Shown in pieces: positions 1 to 9,675 of a stretch of DNA of 16,407 nt. Position 1 is the stretch's first letter. Each line of letters begins with the position of its first letter. This DNA is from Xylaria sp. FL1777 (Eukaryota > Ascomycota > Sordariomycetes > Xylariales > Xylariaceae). A program made the position numbers and the translations under genes. The stretch is taken from contig MU400982.1 in assembly GCA_022578965.1 (NCBI GenBank), forward strand, positions 1 through 16,407. Reading direction: 5' to 3'. The notes below the pieces were generated by a model that searched no databases, was not told where the DNA came from, and saw only the letters and a program-made list of their open reading frames with translations.

Positions 1-81
<81 letters not shown>
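1..81. repeat. TAT/ATT trinucleotide microsatellite
   Basis: About 27 uninterrupted copies of a 3-bp TAT unit run from the first base to about position 81 and pass directly into a run of 13 T. The array reaches the window edge, so its full length is unknown. It lies within the AT-rich block. Confidence 0.95.
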
Positions 82-82
<1 letters not shown>

Positions 83-1000
83 TTTTTTTTTTTAAAAACA
101 TTTATTAATTTTATAATTTATTGTTTATAGCATTTTTTGTATTGCTTATTTTATATTATTATACTTTATTACATTTTAACTTTTCTTTTTTTATTTCTTT
201 AAAGTTAAAGTTGTTTTTATAATTTTAACTTTTTTATTTTTATGTGCATTTTGTTTTTTTACAATTTAATTTTATTAGTTATTTAGCTGTTTTTATAACT
301 TGTTTTTTTAGTTCTTTTTTTGTAGTTTTATTAGTTTTTTTTTGTTTTCTTTTTTACTTTTTTTTTTATTTTTATTTGTTATTTAATATACTTATTAATA
401 TTTAAATAAGCTTAATTAAACTTTTATAGTATATACTTATTTAAATAAAGCAAGCTTTAAATATTTTTAAGTAGTAATAATTAAAGCATGCTTTTGTTAT
501 AATATTTTTATTTGCTGCAATATATTTAGCAAATAATTCTTTACTGTTTTATGCTTAATATTGCTTATATGCTTTTTTATTTATTTTTTTAATAAATATA
601 TACTAAATATAAGCTTTTTTTTATTTAGCATAATTAAAATTAAAATTTATATTTTATTTTTAGCTTTTTTTGAATATTTTTTTAAAGTTAAGCTAACAGT
701 AAAAATCTTAATTAATTTTAAATAAATATTATTATATTATAAAAATATAAAAAATACTAACTATAAATTTCTTTATTAATTTTTAAACTTTATTATTTAT
801 GCTTTTTTATAAATAATTAATAGTAAATTTTATTTGTTAAATAATGTTTAAGTACTTTTTTAAAGTTTTAAAAAAACTTATTTTTAGTAATATAAGCTAT
901 TTTTAAAACTTAAAATTTTTTAAAAAAACTAGCGCTATTATTAAATATGTTATATTATTAAATATGCAAATAAATATTAAAAAAACAAATGCTTTAAATA

Positions 1001-1180
1001 TATTATATGCAAAAAAAGTATGCTATATATAAAAAATGCAAATTATATATAAAAAAAGCAAATCGTATATAAAAAAAGCAAGTTATATATAAAAAAAGCA
1101 AGTTATATATAAAAAAAGCAAGTTATATATAAAAAAAGCAAGTTATATATAAAAAAAGTATATTATATTTAAAAAAAATA
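1001..1180. repeat. 20-bp tandem repeat, about 9 copies
   Basis: The unit AGTTATATATAAAAAAAGCA repeats with an exact 20-bp period. Copies at 1081-1100, 1101-1120 and 1121-1140 are identical. Copies at 1021, 1041, 1061 and 1141 differ by a few bases, and the end copies at 1001 and 1161 are degenerate. Identical central copies inside an otherwise heavily mutated block suggest that the array expanded after, or late in, the decay of the region. Confidence 0.95.
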
Positions 1181-1545
1181 ACGTAAAATTTCAAAATATA
1201 AAAAATAATAAACTTAGTTTATAATAGCTTAACAAAATAAATAATAAATAAAACTAGCTTTAATTAAGCTACATAAATATATTATTAGTAAATATAATAA
1301 TATATAACTATAATAGTATAGCTACAAATTTTTATAAATATAGCTATTTATAATTATATATATATACTTAGCTTTATATATAATAATTAAAGAAATATTT
1401 TTTCTAAAGTAGCTATATAGCATTTAAACAAGCTTAATTAAATAAAATTAAAATATGCGTAACATTTAATACCTGCTAATGCTGCAATGCAAAGTAATAC
1501 AATTAAAAAAACGTAATAAAAAAAATAGGAAGTAAATAAATTATT

Positions 1546-4365
1546 AGCTGCCTAGGTGTAAATAAATACCCAAAGGGTAAGTAAAAGGAGTTAGGTAGGG
1601 TTGCCTTAGTTCTGGCACACTTTTTTGCTATAGGCCACCGTAGGCGTCTTAATATCTTGCACAACATAAAGAGGTGTACAAATCAATAAATCAACCCAGA
1701 TTTATCGATGAGTCCTTGCAACACGAAGCAAGGCGCTTAGATTAAAATTCCCTGAACTTGGCACTGAGGCTAACAGGGGTAAGGACAACCTGGACCTAGA
1801 CATTATTGCTATGTTCCTATTAAGTTAAGTGGCGACGATATTTTCACTATATATACAGAGCCTCTTAATAGTTAGGACTTCATTGCATTTCAATCCACGC
1901 CGGCAAAATCTAGCTACGAGGTAAACTGATTACGCGTTTACTTCTATAGTTAGGAGTCCGATGGGGTATTATTCCTTATCTCAGCATTCACACAAAGGTA
2001 GCTTATGTATTGTAAACAACGCGGGCCTACTTAAAGTAGTCATGGTGGTGGGTGATAAGAAACTTCCATCCTGATTGCGGGGATTTGAGCTACCCTGCTT
2101 CCGATTCTCTCCCATGGACAGGCCATCCGCAATCAGCAACCAGAGCACTCCAAAGCGCTCCGAAATTACGCTGCTTAAGTCCCAGCCGGAATCGTTGACC
2201 ATAAACAGTCTATTGGTTGCTGTAGCCCAACGCGTTTGTTGTCGTTTCAGATTTAGTCCGTGCTGATACATGAATATCAGGTGTTTCGTGAGTCGATAGA
2301 CAAGAGAGGTATGTATTAGAGCGAATTGGATTGCAAAGCACGTGGGTTCACGGACAATCCAGCTGTAGTTGAGGGAATGATGAGGCAACCCGCGCAGAAA
2401 TGGCCATGTAACCTAATGTTAACGGACCGGGTAATGTTGGCGGGATGCACAGTTTCCACCACTCTCTCAAGCCACTATTCACACATCGATAGACTTCCGC
2501 GTCCTTCAAACCTCCCGGGTGCAAGTTGAGGTCTTGGCGGCTGGCATGATGCCACAATTACATGGCCGGTAACCCATCAAGCTGATAACTCCCTCTACTC
2601 TGAATGATCCGTTGTTGCTGCATCGGAAGAGAGATATACTGGATACATGAGTGTTAGGGAGAGCGAGCTCAGAGCCGAGAGAACACAATGATGCCGGTGT
2701 CACGAAACCCTGGTGACGTGTCTATCATGCTCAACCACCAGCTGGGTAGCATGAGGGATAGGCAAGTAAGAAGGGTGAGATTATGATGTCGGCATCGTGG
2801 TGCATGAGTTTTGGTAGGTGGTCTGGAGTTGAAGCTACAAACCCGCGTACATGAGCTGCGGAAGACAGTGGTATGATAAGCATTGCAAGTACATCATAGC
2901 CGGGGCAGGACCGGGCGAACCAGGCACCTCATGCATGCTAGCTGTACATATTGCCCCCACCTCGGGCGCCACGGTTGTGCTTCAAGCTGCCCCCATCTTA
3001 GGTGGCACGCGCCCGCCCGCTGCTACAGTTGCATTTCTGCTGGGTACTTAGATGTACCTAGTATAGCAGCCGGAGATTTGATATATGACCACACACATTA
3101 TGATAGGGATGCAAGCAGAACAATAGTCCAGCTTCCAATGTGACAACAAGAATAATAATTGCTTTATGTTATTATATAAATAGTATAGGCTATGTAATCA
3201 AGGTCCAGTACGCTAGATATTACGTATATGTATAAAAGATTACTGTCCATGCCAAACCGTATTGGGAATAAGTTTGGGTTAACGGCGTTAGCCACAATAC
3301 AGGCTACTGCGCACTAGAGGTTGATAAACGAACTTGGAAGTTGTATAATATCAGCATAGTAGGGATATCCATACCTACTTAAGTATCCCTCGCACCAATG
3401 TTGTGTAAAGATAATAGTGCATTTTAATATTCTCAATATAATTTCGCACGTGCCAGACAAATGTTCCACTTTGTATATATATGTATTACATAAGTACTGT
3501 TGTGCACGTGTGAAATTTGGCACGAAGAAGATCTCCTCCCAATTGGTGAAATCAAGGGCGTCATATATCTAAAGTAGGTCACACAACGCTGTGTACTGCG
3601 TAATGTTTAAGCGTGGCGCCGAGCGTGGCTTACTTAGGGTACCTATACATAGCATACTCTGGGCGTGCTCTAAACTTAGCGCCTCTGTGGCCCAAGAAAT
3701 AAGTCCATCTACATGCATGCATATGTATCTTCGCATATGGTTGCACCTCTACCTACCTAACCTACCGTAGTGTACATACACTACACCACAAGATAACCAA
3801 ACAAACTCGGATGCAAGCTACACTAAGTAGATAAAAGGATCCCTTGTGATAAGTGCCTGAGTTGAGTCTCAATGTAACTATTTCATCCAAGGGTGGGTAA
3901 TCATTCCTAGATAGAGAGGACTGGCGAACCAGTGACGGTGGGCTGCAAAATGGAGCTGTGGTAGTGATATTGGTTTATCTTTAGACACCCCTTATTGGAC
4001 GTATTGGGACCTATTAAACTACCGGTAGTTTTGTCCCGTGCTTGCTGTACAACGGGATGTTGAAATGAGTGCTACGTACATATATACAGTAGACGTGGGC
4101 AAGGATTCTTCTCATCGGGTTTCTATGTAGCAAGGTAGCAACAAGGTAGCAGCAAGGCCGTGACAAGGTAGTTCATCACGGGAAAAGCCTTAAGTGGGAC
4201 CAGTTCGCTATCGATCCATGGTGAAAAAATACCCCTACGAGGTACCGTCGCACGTGTAAGCACATCGAACAAGGCCAGGTAATTCAGGTTTTGTTCAGTC
4301 GTTGCTTCTTTTCTAGTCTGCCACCTATCTACACAAGTCTAGATAGATAATGGATTAGCAGTGGC
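1546..4365. other. Gene-poor intergenic region
   Basis: Base composition is ordinary, but I see no convincing gene. The open frames are short (at most about 135 codons), lack recognisable domains and often start only at non-ATG codons. I see no tRNA, rRNA or readable transposon protein. The region holds small sequence features: two related 36-bp stretches starting near 2952 and 2988 (both begin TGCCCCCA and share GCACG/CCACG ends), an 18-nt inverted repeat at 3767-3784 (arms GTAGTGTA and TACACTAC), TACCTA/TAGGTA motifs, and an 11-bp tandem repeat near 4131. A noncoding RNA cannot be excluded from sequence alone. Confidence 0.6.
4131..4174. repeat. 11-bp tandem repeat, 4 copies
   Basis: CAAGG occurs at 4131, 4142, 4153 and 4164, exactly 11 bp apart, within units of the form CAAGGTAGCAA. 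The first two copies differ at one base, and the third and fourth have diverged in their second halves. The function is unknown. Confidence 0.8.
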
Positions 4366-4931
4366 CATTCCACCACATGAGGCCCTCTTATCTACAGTGC
4401 TAAAATACCTAATAGATATAGGTATCTGTTTAGTCAGTACCCTACATATCAGTCTCCCTTCCTTGGGCTCTCATTCTCGCCCTCACTCTCACTCTCACTC
4501 TCACTCCTGTTCCCACTTACACTCGTATTCACATTCTCTGCCAAGGCCTGGCCAGGCCTGCATCATGTTCTTAGTGTTCGCTATTGGCTTTGTTTTTGAT
4601 TTTGCAATTTGCTAGTGTGTACATTATATTCTGTACGTTGGACCGAGTCTCCCAGAGTTGCACAGCACACCTGACACAGCATATTGAAGTTGCAGCATCC
4701 TGTCCAAATACACTGTCCATGTTACGTCAATTGCCGAGAGCCCAAATTTTGTCATTTTGTCGCACAAAACACCCCTTTTCTGCGACGACGACAACAACGA
4801 CCACGATCACGGCCACGACCGTAACGACAGCCGCAGCCGTGAACTGAAACCGACATCTACCGAGTACCTACATCTACACCTACACCTGCGCTTCCTGAGC
4901 TGTGCGTTGGTACACCAGGAGACGGCCCAAG
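4366..4931 (+). promoter_or_regulatory. Upstream and leader region of the 1215-codon gene
   Basis: This stretch precedes the large ORF and probably holds its promoter and 5' UTR. It contains a pyrimidine-rich TCACTC array (4483-4506), a CGA/ACG-rich stretch at about 4783-4843, and CTACAC-type repeats at about 4864-4890. Pyrimidine-rich tracts are common just upstream of transcription starts in filamentous fungi. That this one has such a role is inference. No TATA box can be assigned with confidence. Confidence 0.4.
4483..4506 (+). repeat. TCACTC hexanucleotide microsatellite
   Basis: Four perfect copies of TCACTC lie inside a longer C/T-rich tract spanning roughly 4451-4540, with degenerate copies on both sides. 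It sits about 430 bp upstream of the start codon of the large ORF. Confidence 0.9.
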
Positions 4932-7900
4932 ATGGTGGCCACCGCCGCCTCATACGGCAAGATCTCCCAGTCCGATAATGATCGAGATGGGGGCATATCA
5001 CCGTCCGAGTCTCTGTCTCCCGCCCTTTCGTCGTCGCCCATGCCTTTCCTACCCGCCGTTGAGACGACCTTCACTCCGTTATCCATGAATAGCGACTTTG
5101 ACACAAACATGACTACAAGCCATGGTGGAGCAACCCAGCCTGTTGGTAATCAACGCGGCCTGTACAAAGCCAACGCCTCGGTCACGGATGCACAGGAGCA
5201 TCATCCCACATCCTTCGACAATGCGCCTTCGCTTGCGCCGCTGAGCTTCGGCAAAGGCGGTGCTGCAAAGACCAGTCAACAGGGAACCTATCCTTCCGGT
5301 CAAGCGTTGGACGCACGGATGGAAGCAGACTTTGCGTCAAGCATTGGCGTTAGTTTTAGTCAAAACGCTACTGAGGGTCATGCCTCGCAACATCTAGCCG
5401 GACGGTCAGCCGAAGAACCCCCCCAGTTCCGGATTTCTCAACAGCCCGTTCTCGTAACGCCAAAGCCTATTGTGCGTACCGCGTCCACCAAAAGCGTATC
5501 CTTGCGTCACCCAACGCCTGACCTCAACCCGCGATCTGCATCTCGAGCGGGTAATATTGCTCAACTCGAGGCCACTGCCGAAAAGCTTTCCATGACATCG
5601 TCTATTGACGACGCCATTCGCGAACTGCACGATGAACAGAAGCGCGTAGACAGTCGGCGATCGTCCATATTGGCCGCCAGCATAGCCTCCATTCCTGAAA
5701 CAGACGAACCCTTCATGCTACCCCTAGCCAAGCAGATCTCGGTTGCCAGTTCAATACGCGAGGCGAATAGTGCTGCACGCAACGGTGGCTATTCTCCTGG
5801 AGGTTATGTTATGTCACCTAGCTCGTCTATGGTACCAGGTGCTTCGCGGCTGAGATCCGGCTCAACTGGTCTATCTAAATCAGACGCTGATGTCAGCGGC
5901 GCGCTGTCTAGACACGGGCCGGGCAAAAGCTCTCTCCGTAGTGTGCGCTCTATCACGGTACCAACCTTGACGAACATCGCCGAGATAGAGCCTACAGCTC
6001 TGACTGCTGCAGCCATGGACGAAGCAGATAAATTGGCCGAACAACACGACGAAGACGAAATTTTGCATGTTCCCCAGGTACAAGATATGGACCTAACGCC
6101 AAATGCAAACCTCTTCTATGAGTCTGGTGCACATGGGTATTGGGATCAACCTGTCACAGATCCTCATCAGCGGCAACACGACTATGACCATGATAGGCCT
6201 CCCACTTCTGCTGGTTCGGATGGCACGTTTGAACAGGCAGAACGAGCGTTTGCTGATTTCGACGGTGCTCACTGCTCTCCTGACGTGGATTTAGAAGATT
6301 CTGTGAATTTCCAGACACTTTTTGCTTCACCACTGACGGAAGCACCATTCGTCCCGTCGTTCGATCCCGACTCTATATCGGAAGAAAATGAAGTCGAACC
6401 ATCTCGGCCTTTGATATCTCCTCCTCTCGGCCCGCCTACAGTTCGACCCAAATCCTATTTAAATCCTGAAACAGGCGAAACGATGCTTTACTACCCAGCA
6501 CGAGTACCGATGATGCTTAATTTACCGCAAAGGCTTTCGAAGAAACCTAAGCCACAGGCCCGAAACGTTAGGAAATCGCAAGTACTGAGTGCGATGCCTA
6601 ATACAAACCGCCAATCTTCTACCTCATGGTTACCAGAACTCCATCCTGAACCGCTTTTAGACCCCCTCGGACCTGTTGTTGATGACTCAGATCCAACAGG
6701 GCATTATAGCTCGAAAGAGTCTCATAAAGATTTATCTGTTCATGCCCAGGAAGAGAACACTTTTCCACTCGAATCCCACGCCCAAATTAATGATAGCGAC
6801 AACCCAATGTCTAGAATATCAATGATGGACTCCAACAAGCGGAGATCACAATTACCAGACCTGAGTAATGTACCTCCGCAGCTTCGAGCTAGTACCTACT
6901 TTGAATTGCCCTCACAGGTGCCAACAATCCAGTTAAAAGACGGCTCGGCGACAAACACACTTGATGATATCCTAAACGCTTCAGCCAGCGCACCAGTGTC
7001 AGCTTTCACCGACCACGCGTTTGCAGGTTCATTGGGAGCAGAAGTATATGGCACTGATAAAAAACGGAAATCTCATATGAAACATGTTAGTAAGGCTGAC
7101 CTCCACGAACCTAAAAATCGAGGCTCTATCTTCCACCTGAGGAAACCAAGTGCCCTCAGTCGGCATTCAGAATCCCACGAGGAGAGACAAGGTTCAGATT
7201 CCATCGAGAATAATGAAGAAAGACAGCGTTTGTCTAGCTCTATTGACGGCGAGCCTGTCCAAGAAGAAGAGAAAGACGAAGAGAGTGAGGAAGAACCGAC
7301 CTACCATGGGCCACCGACTACTCTTCTTGCCGAGCTTCAGATGCGAAAACAACAACAGAAGCTACGCACACGACCAGCTACTACCGCGTTCCCAAACGGC
7401 ATGCATTCTACTCTCTTAGAATTGGATAAGGTTGCTGAGGTGGAACGTCAGGCAAGGAAAGGTAAAAGGGTTAATCTTGCATGGGAAGACCCAAATTCCA
7501 ACCCAGCAGGGGACGACGAGGATGAAGATACACCCTTAGGTCTTTTACTTGCCACCAAGGGCCAGGCTACGGGCTTGATTGGTACCATACCAGGGGCTCC
7601 CCGACCTCTCGGACTGATGGAGCGACGTGATATGGAGGACAATGAGCCCTTGAGTGTTCGACGTAATCGTCTTCAGGGACGCGAGGCGGGGCCCATTCAG
7701 CGTATGACCCTTGCCCGTGGTCTGAACGTTAATCCGGCTCTCCGTGTTCCTAGCCCACAGCTTCGTGTAGTAACCCCCGAGGGAGATGAAATAGAGAATG
7801 AGACCTTGGGGGACCGTATGCGTCGTCTGAGGTCTCGCGACGATAACAATCCCCTTCCTCAACACCGTCCTGTAAGCTCGTCGTTCTCCGCGGAGTTGCT

Positions 7901-8579
7901 TAGCCAATTAGGAGATGCATTCAAAGATGAGGACGCCGAAAGCAAAGATGCAAACAAGGAAAAGGGCAACAGCCAGGTGCAGCCGACTGAGGAAGAGGAG
8001 ACCTTGGGTCAACGGCGTCAACGTCTACAAGCAGAGCGTGAAGCACGCGAACGAGAAATGGCCCGCGTCAGGCTCAACGGAGGCCGATCCAGTGTCTCAC
8101 CTCAACTGACAAAAAGACATTCCTTGGCTGATGTATTGGGCGGGCACAGCAGTAAAGCTATTTTAAGCGATCCGCGGTTAGACGCCGAACGAGCGAGGCA
8201 AGAAGAAGCAGCACGCTACAAGGAGGATCAAAAGCGGAAGCTTGCAACCCTCCGGCATCAAATGCCCTCCAACTTGAGTGCACCCAACTTGGTAAAGCCC
8301 GGAGGGTTTATGTCTGGACGCTTCAACGACGGCACCGGCGGTGGATTCGGGCAACCCCGAGATAGCATGATGATGGGGGGCTTTGGCAGTGACTCGGCGT
8401 TACCTAATCCTGCGTTGAATGCAAGCGCAATGGGGAACGCTTTTCGCGTGGGTGGTGCAATGTCCACTTACGGACCGCCGATGACGACCCCATATGCGAG
8501 TCCATACGGGACCGCCCCTCAAGTCCAATCCGCCGGCCAGATGGCAAACATTGAACGCTGGAGACAGGGTATTTCATAA
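4932..8579 (+). CDS. Large disordered, charged protein of unknown function (1215 aa)
   Basis: This is one uninterrupted frame of 1215 codons ending in TAA. The start is the first in-frame ATG (4932), with A at -3 and G at +4. An in-frame TGA lies at 4896, so only a GTG at 4902 lies further upstream. I do not recognise the protein. It has no signal peptide or membrane segment. Most of it is Ser/Pro/acidic low-complexity sequence, likely disordered. More structured-looking parts are a probable amphipathic helix at about 207-236 (GNIAQLEATAEKLS...), a hydrophobic island at about 520-539 (YYPARVPMMLNLPQRLSKKP), an acidic run ending near 789, and a short block at 796-810 (TTLLAELQMRKQQQK). Three copies of an E-x-L-x-x-R-x-x-R-L motif follow (about 905, 957 and 1023), with charged coiled-coil-like helices between about 1020 and 1120. 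The tail is Gly/Met-rich and ends IERWRQGIS. A scaffold or cortical adaptor is possible, but nothing in the sequence proves it. That it is a real gene is nearly certain from the ORF length. Confidence 0.9.
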   Translation: MVATAASYGKISQSDNDRDGGISPSESLSPALSSSPMPFLPAVETTFTPLSMNSDFDTNMTTSHGGATQPVGNQRGLYKANASVTDAQEHHPTSFDNAPSLAPLSFGKGGAAKTSQQGTYPSGQALDARMEADFASSIGVSFSQNATEGHASQHLAGRSAEEPPQFRISQQPVLVTPKPIVRTASTKSVSLRHPTPDLNPRSASRAGNIAQLEATAEKLSMTSSIDDAIRELHDEQKRVDSRRSSILAASIASIPETDEPFMLPLAKQISVASSIREANSAARNGGYSPGGYVMSPSSSMVPGASRLRSGSTGLSKSDADVSGALSRHGPGKSSLRSVRSITVPTLTNIAEIEPTALTAAAMDEADKLAEQHDEDEILHVPQVQDMDLTPNANLFYESGAHGYWDQPVTDPHQRQHDYDHDRPPTSAGSDGTFEQAERAFADFDGAHCSPDVDLEDSVNFQTLFASPLTEAPFVPSFDPDSISEENEVEPSRPLISPPLGPPTVRPKSYLNPETGETMLYYPARVPMMLNLPQRLSKKPKPQARNVRKSQVLSAMPNTNRQSSTSWLPELHPEPLLDPLGPVVDDSDPTGHYSSKESHKDLSVHAQEENTFPLESHAQINDSDNPMSRISMMDSNKRRSQLPDLSNVPPQLRASTYFELPSQVPTIQLKDGSATNTLDDILNASASAPVSAFTDHAFAGSLGAEVYGTDKKRKSHMKHVSKADLHEPKNRGSIFHLRKPSALSRHSESHEERQGSDSIENNEERQRLSSSIDGEPVQEEEKDEESEEEPTYHGPPTTLLAELQMRKQQQKLRTRPATTAFPNGMHSTLLELDKVAEVERQARKGKRVNLAWEDPNSNPAGDDEDEDTPLGLLLATKGQATGLIGTIPGAPRPLGLMERRDMEDNEPLSVRRNRLQGREAGPIQRMTLARGLNVNPALRVPSPQLRVVTPEGDEIENETLGDRMRRLRSRDDNNPLPQHRPVSSSFSAELLSQLGDAFKDEDAESKDANKEKGNSQVQPTEEEETLGQRRQRLQAEREAREREMARVRLNGGRSSVSPQLTKRHSLADVLGGHSSKAILSDPRLDAERARQEEAARYKEDQKRKLATLRHQMPSNLSAPNLVKPGGFMSGRFNDGTGGGFGQPRDSMMMGGFGSDSALPNPALNASAMGNAFRVGGAMSTYGPPMTTPYASPYGTAPQVQSAGQMANIERWRQGIS

Positions 8580-9128
8580 ACGAGACGGTTTTGTCACATA
8601 ACGCCCAGTGATTTGATCTGGTGCAAAAACTATCGCAGAGCAAGCGACACTGCAATTGTTTTATTATTATTATTATTTGAGAGGGGATATTCATGTCATT
8701 CAGCTTCACTACACGCTTGGCCCATTCTTAAAGTTAAGCATGGCATGGTGTTCTGGTGGTCCATTAGTGTGTCATTCACTGTACTTTGGGAAAAGTAATT
8801 TTGCATCGAGGCAGGAGGATAGCATCCACACAGAGTATATAGGGAGAAAACAAACTATACTAACACACTTGTAATCATTTATTCGAGGAGAGCGCCAAGC
8901 GCAGTAGGGTCAGGGCACCTCATCGTTGCATCTATCTTAGATACTTATTGTTACACTATAACTACATAATAGACACATGCATTGTAGTCGATTCAAAATC
9001 ATCGGTCCATGGCCTACATAATAGTCTGTGACGATTTCATCCGGACCACCTGGCCTTGGCAGCCTCGGCCGTACCCCTGTACGCTAACCCACCGTAGGAA
9101 TACATATAGCCAATTCACCAATAAATTT
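8580..9128. other. Intergenic region downstream of the large ORF
   Basis: The 3' flank of the large ORF carries a short TTA microsatellite (five copies, about 8661-8678) just after the stop codon, probably in or near the 3' UTR. No ORF, RNA gene or recognisable element is visible in the rest. No strong polyadenylation signal can be singled out. Confidence 0.5.
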
Positions 9129-9413
9129 GTAACTTTATAACCAAAGGCCCTACAATAAAGATACATATGGTTCTGGGCTCGGCTTTGCGTAACGAACTCA
9201 AAAATGATTTTCTCCCAATTTTTAAAAAATTATTCGCGGCGTGCACCTTAAAACCCCCCGATTTTGCAGGGGTTATTTTAGTGCGGTTTTTCATAACTCA
9301 CCCAATAACTCAGTAGTATTTTTTTTTAAAAAAAATACTACTGAGTTCCTTTTTGAATTATGATTCCCAAAACACTAATCATTTTGTTGTATAACATTTG
9401 GTTATAAAGTTAC
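9129..9413. mobile_element. MITE-like element with 17-bp inverted repeats
   Basis: A perfect 17-bp inverted repeat, GTAACTTTATAACCAAA at 9129-9145 and its reverse complement at 9397-9413, bounds 285 bp of noncoding DNA. Similarity between the two arms continues inward imperfectly (for example TACAA-AAA, TTCTGGG/TTTTGGG and GAACTCA stretches), so the whole unit could fold into a long degenerate hairpin. Inside are a stem of CTTAAAACCCC type (about 9247-9281) and a nearly perfect 41-nt palindrome. The structure fits a miniature inverted-repeat transposable element. No coding capacity and no clear target-site duplication were found, so the exact ends and superfamily remain open. Confidence 0.55.
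9307..9347. repeat. 41-nt palindrome with 20-bp arms
   Basis: The arms are AACTCAGTAGTA followed by T(8) and the exact reverse complement A(8)TACTACTGAGTT, separated by a single extra T. Such a palindrome would extrude as a cruciform or fold as a hairpin in RNA. It lies in the inner half of the MITE-like element and upstream of HAS1, about 330 bp before its start codon. Confidence 0.95.
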
Positions 9414-9675
9414 GATTTTTTGAAGTAGGTAATTATTATAGGGGGTAACTTAGCTAAGGGGTGGTCTGGATGCTTGTGGGATGCGTTAGGTTCTTATGTA
9501 TAAGGTACCTAGGTAGTACTCAACCTTGCTGATTATGTAACTTCCGTTGTGGGGACTGGCTTAATCCTGTCCCACTCCGGCTCGATAAGAGATTCCAAGC
9601 CTAGGCCCAGAAAAAAGTTCCGCTCACCACTCTGCAGTAACAACATCCCACCGTCAAACATCACTGTCAATTACC

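Larger units (their letters stand above)
1..1545. other. AT-rich, RIP-like degenerate block (left)
   Basis: This block is almost entirely A and T and is full of stop codons in all frames, with no ORF of note. It resembles DNA degraded by RIP (repeat-induced point mutation), the fungal process that turns C into T in duplicated sequence. The remaining G and C fall nearly all in GpC, ApC and GpT steps. I counted about ten TpC, two GpA and one CpC in the whole block. Composition returns to ordinary values near 1545. No transposase or reverse transcriptase fragment is readable, so the original element cannot be named. Confidence 0.85.

Noticed and set aside
1..1545. Telomere or centromere identity for the AT-rich block
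   Set aside because: No TTAGGG-type repeats are present, and AT-rich sequence alone does not mark a centromere. The composition is explained by RIP-like decay.
1981..2388. 135-codon minus-strand ORF in the gene-poor region
   Set aside because: The frame opens at TTG, shows no domain, and overlaps other short frames of similar quality.
2952..3024. Two related 36-bp GC-rich stretches as a possible repeat family or coding repeat
   Set aside because: There are only two copies with many differences and no continuation, too little to call a repeat array.
3767..3784. Inverted repeat GTAGTGTA / TACACTAC as a terminator or binding site
   Set aside because: It is short and isolated, with no gene nearby, and is expected by chance in a window of this size.
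4902..4931. Upstream start (GTG at 4902) for the large ORF, adding 10 residues
   Set aside because: It is GTG, not ATG. A well-placed ATG at 4932 follows, and an in-frame stop lies at 4896.
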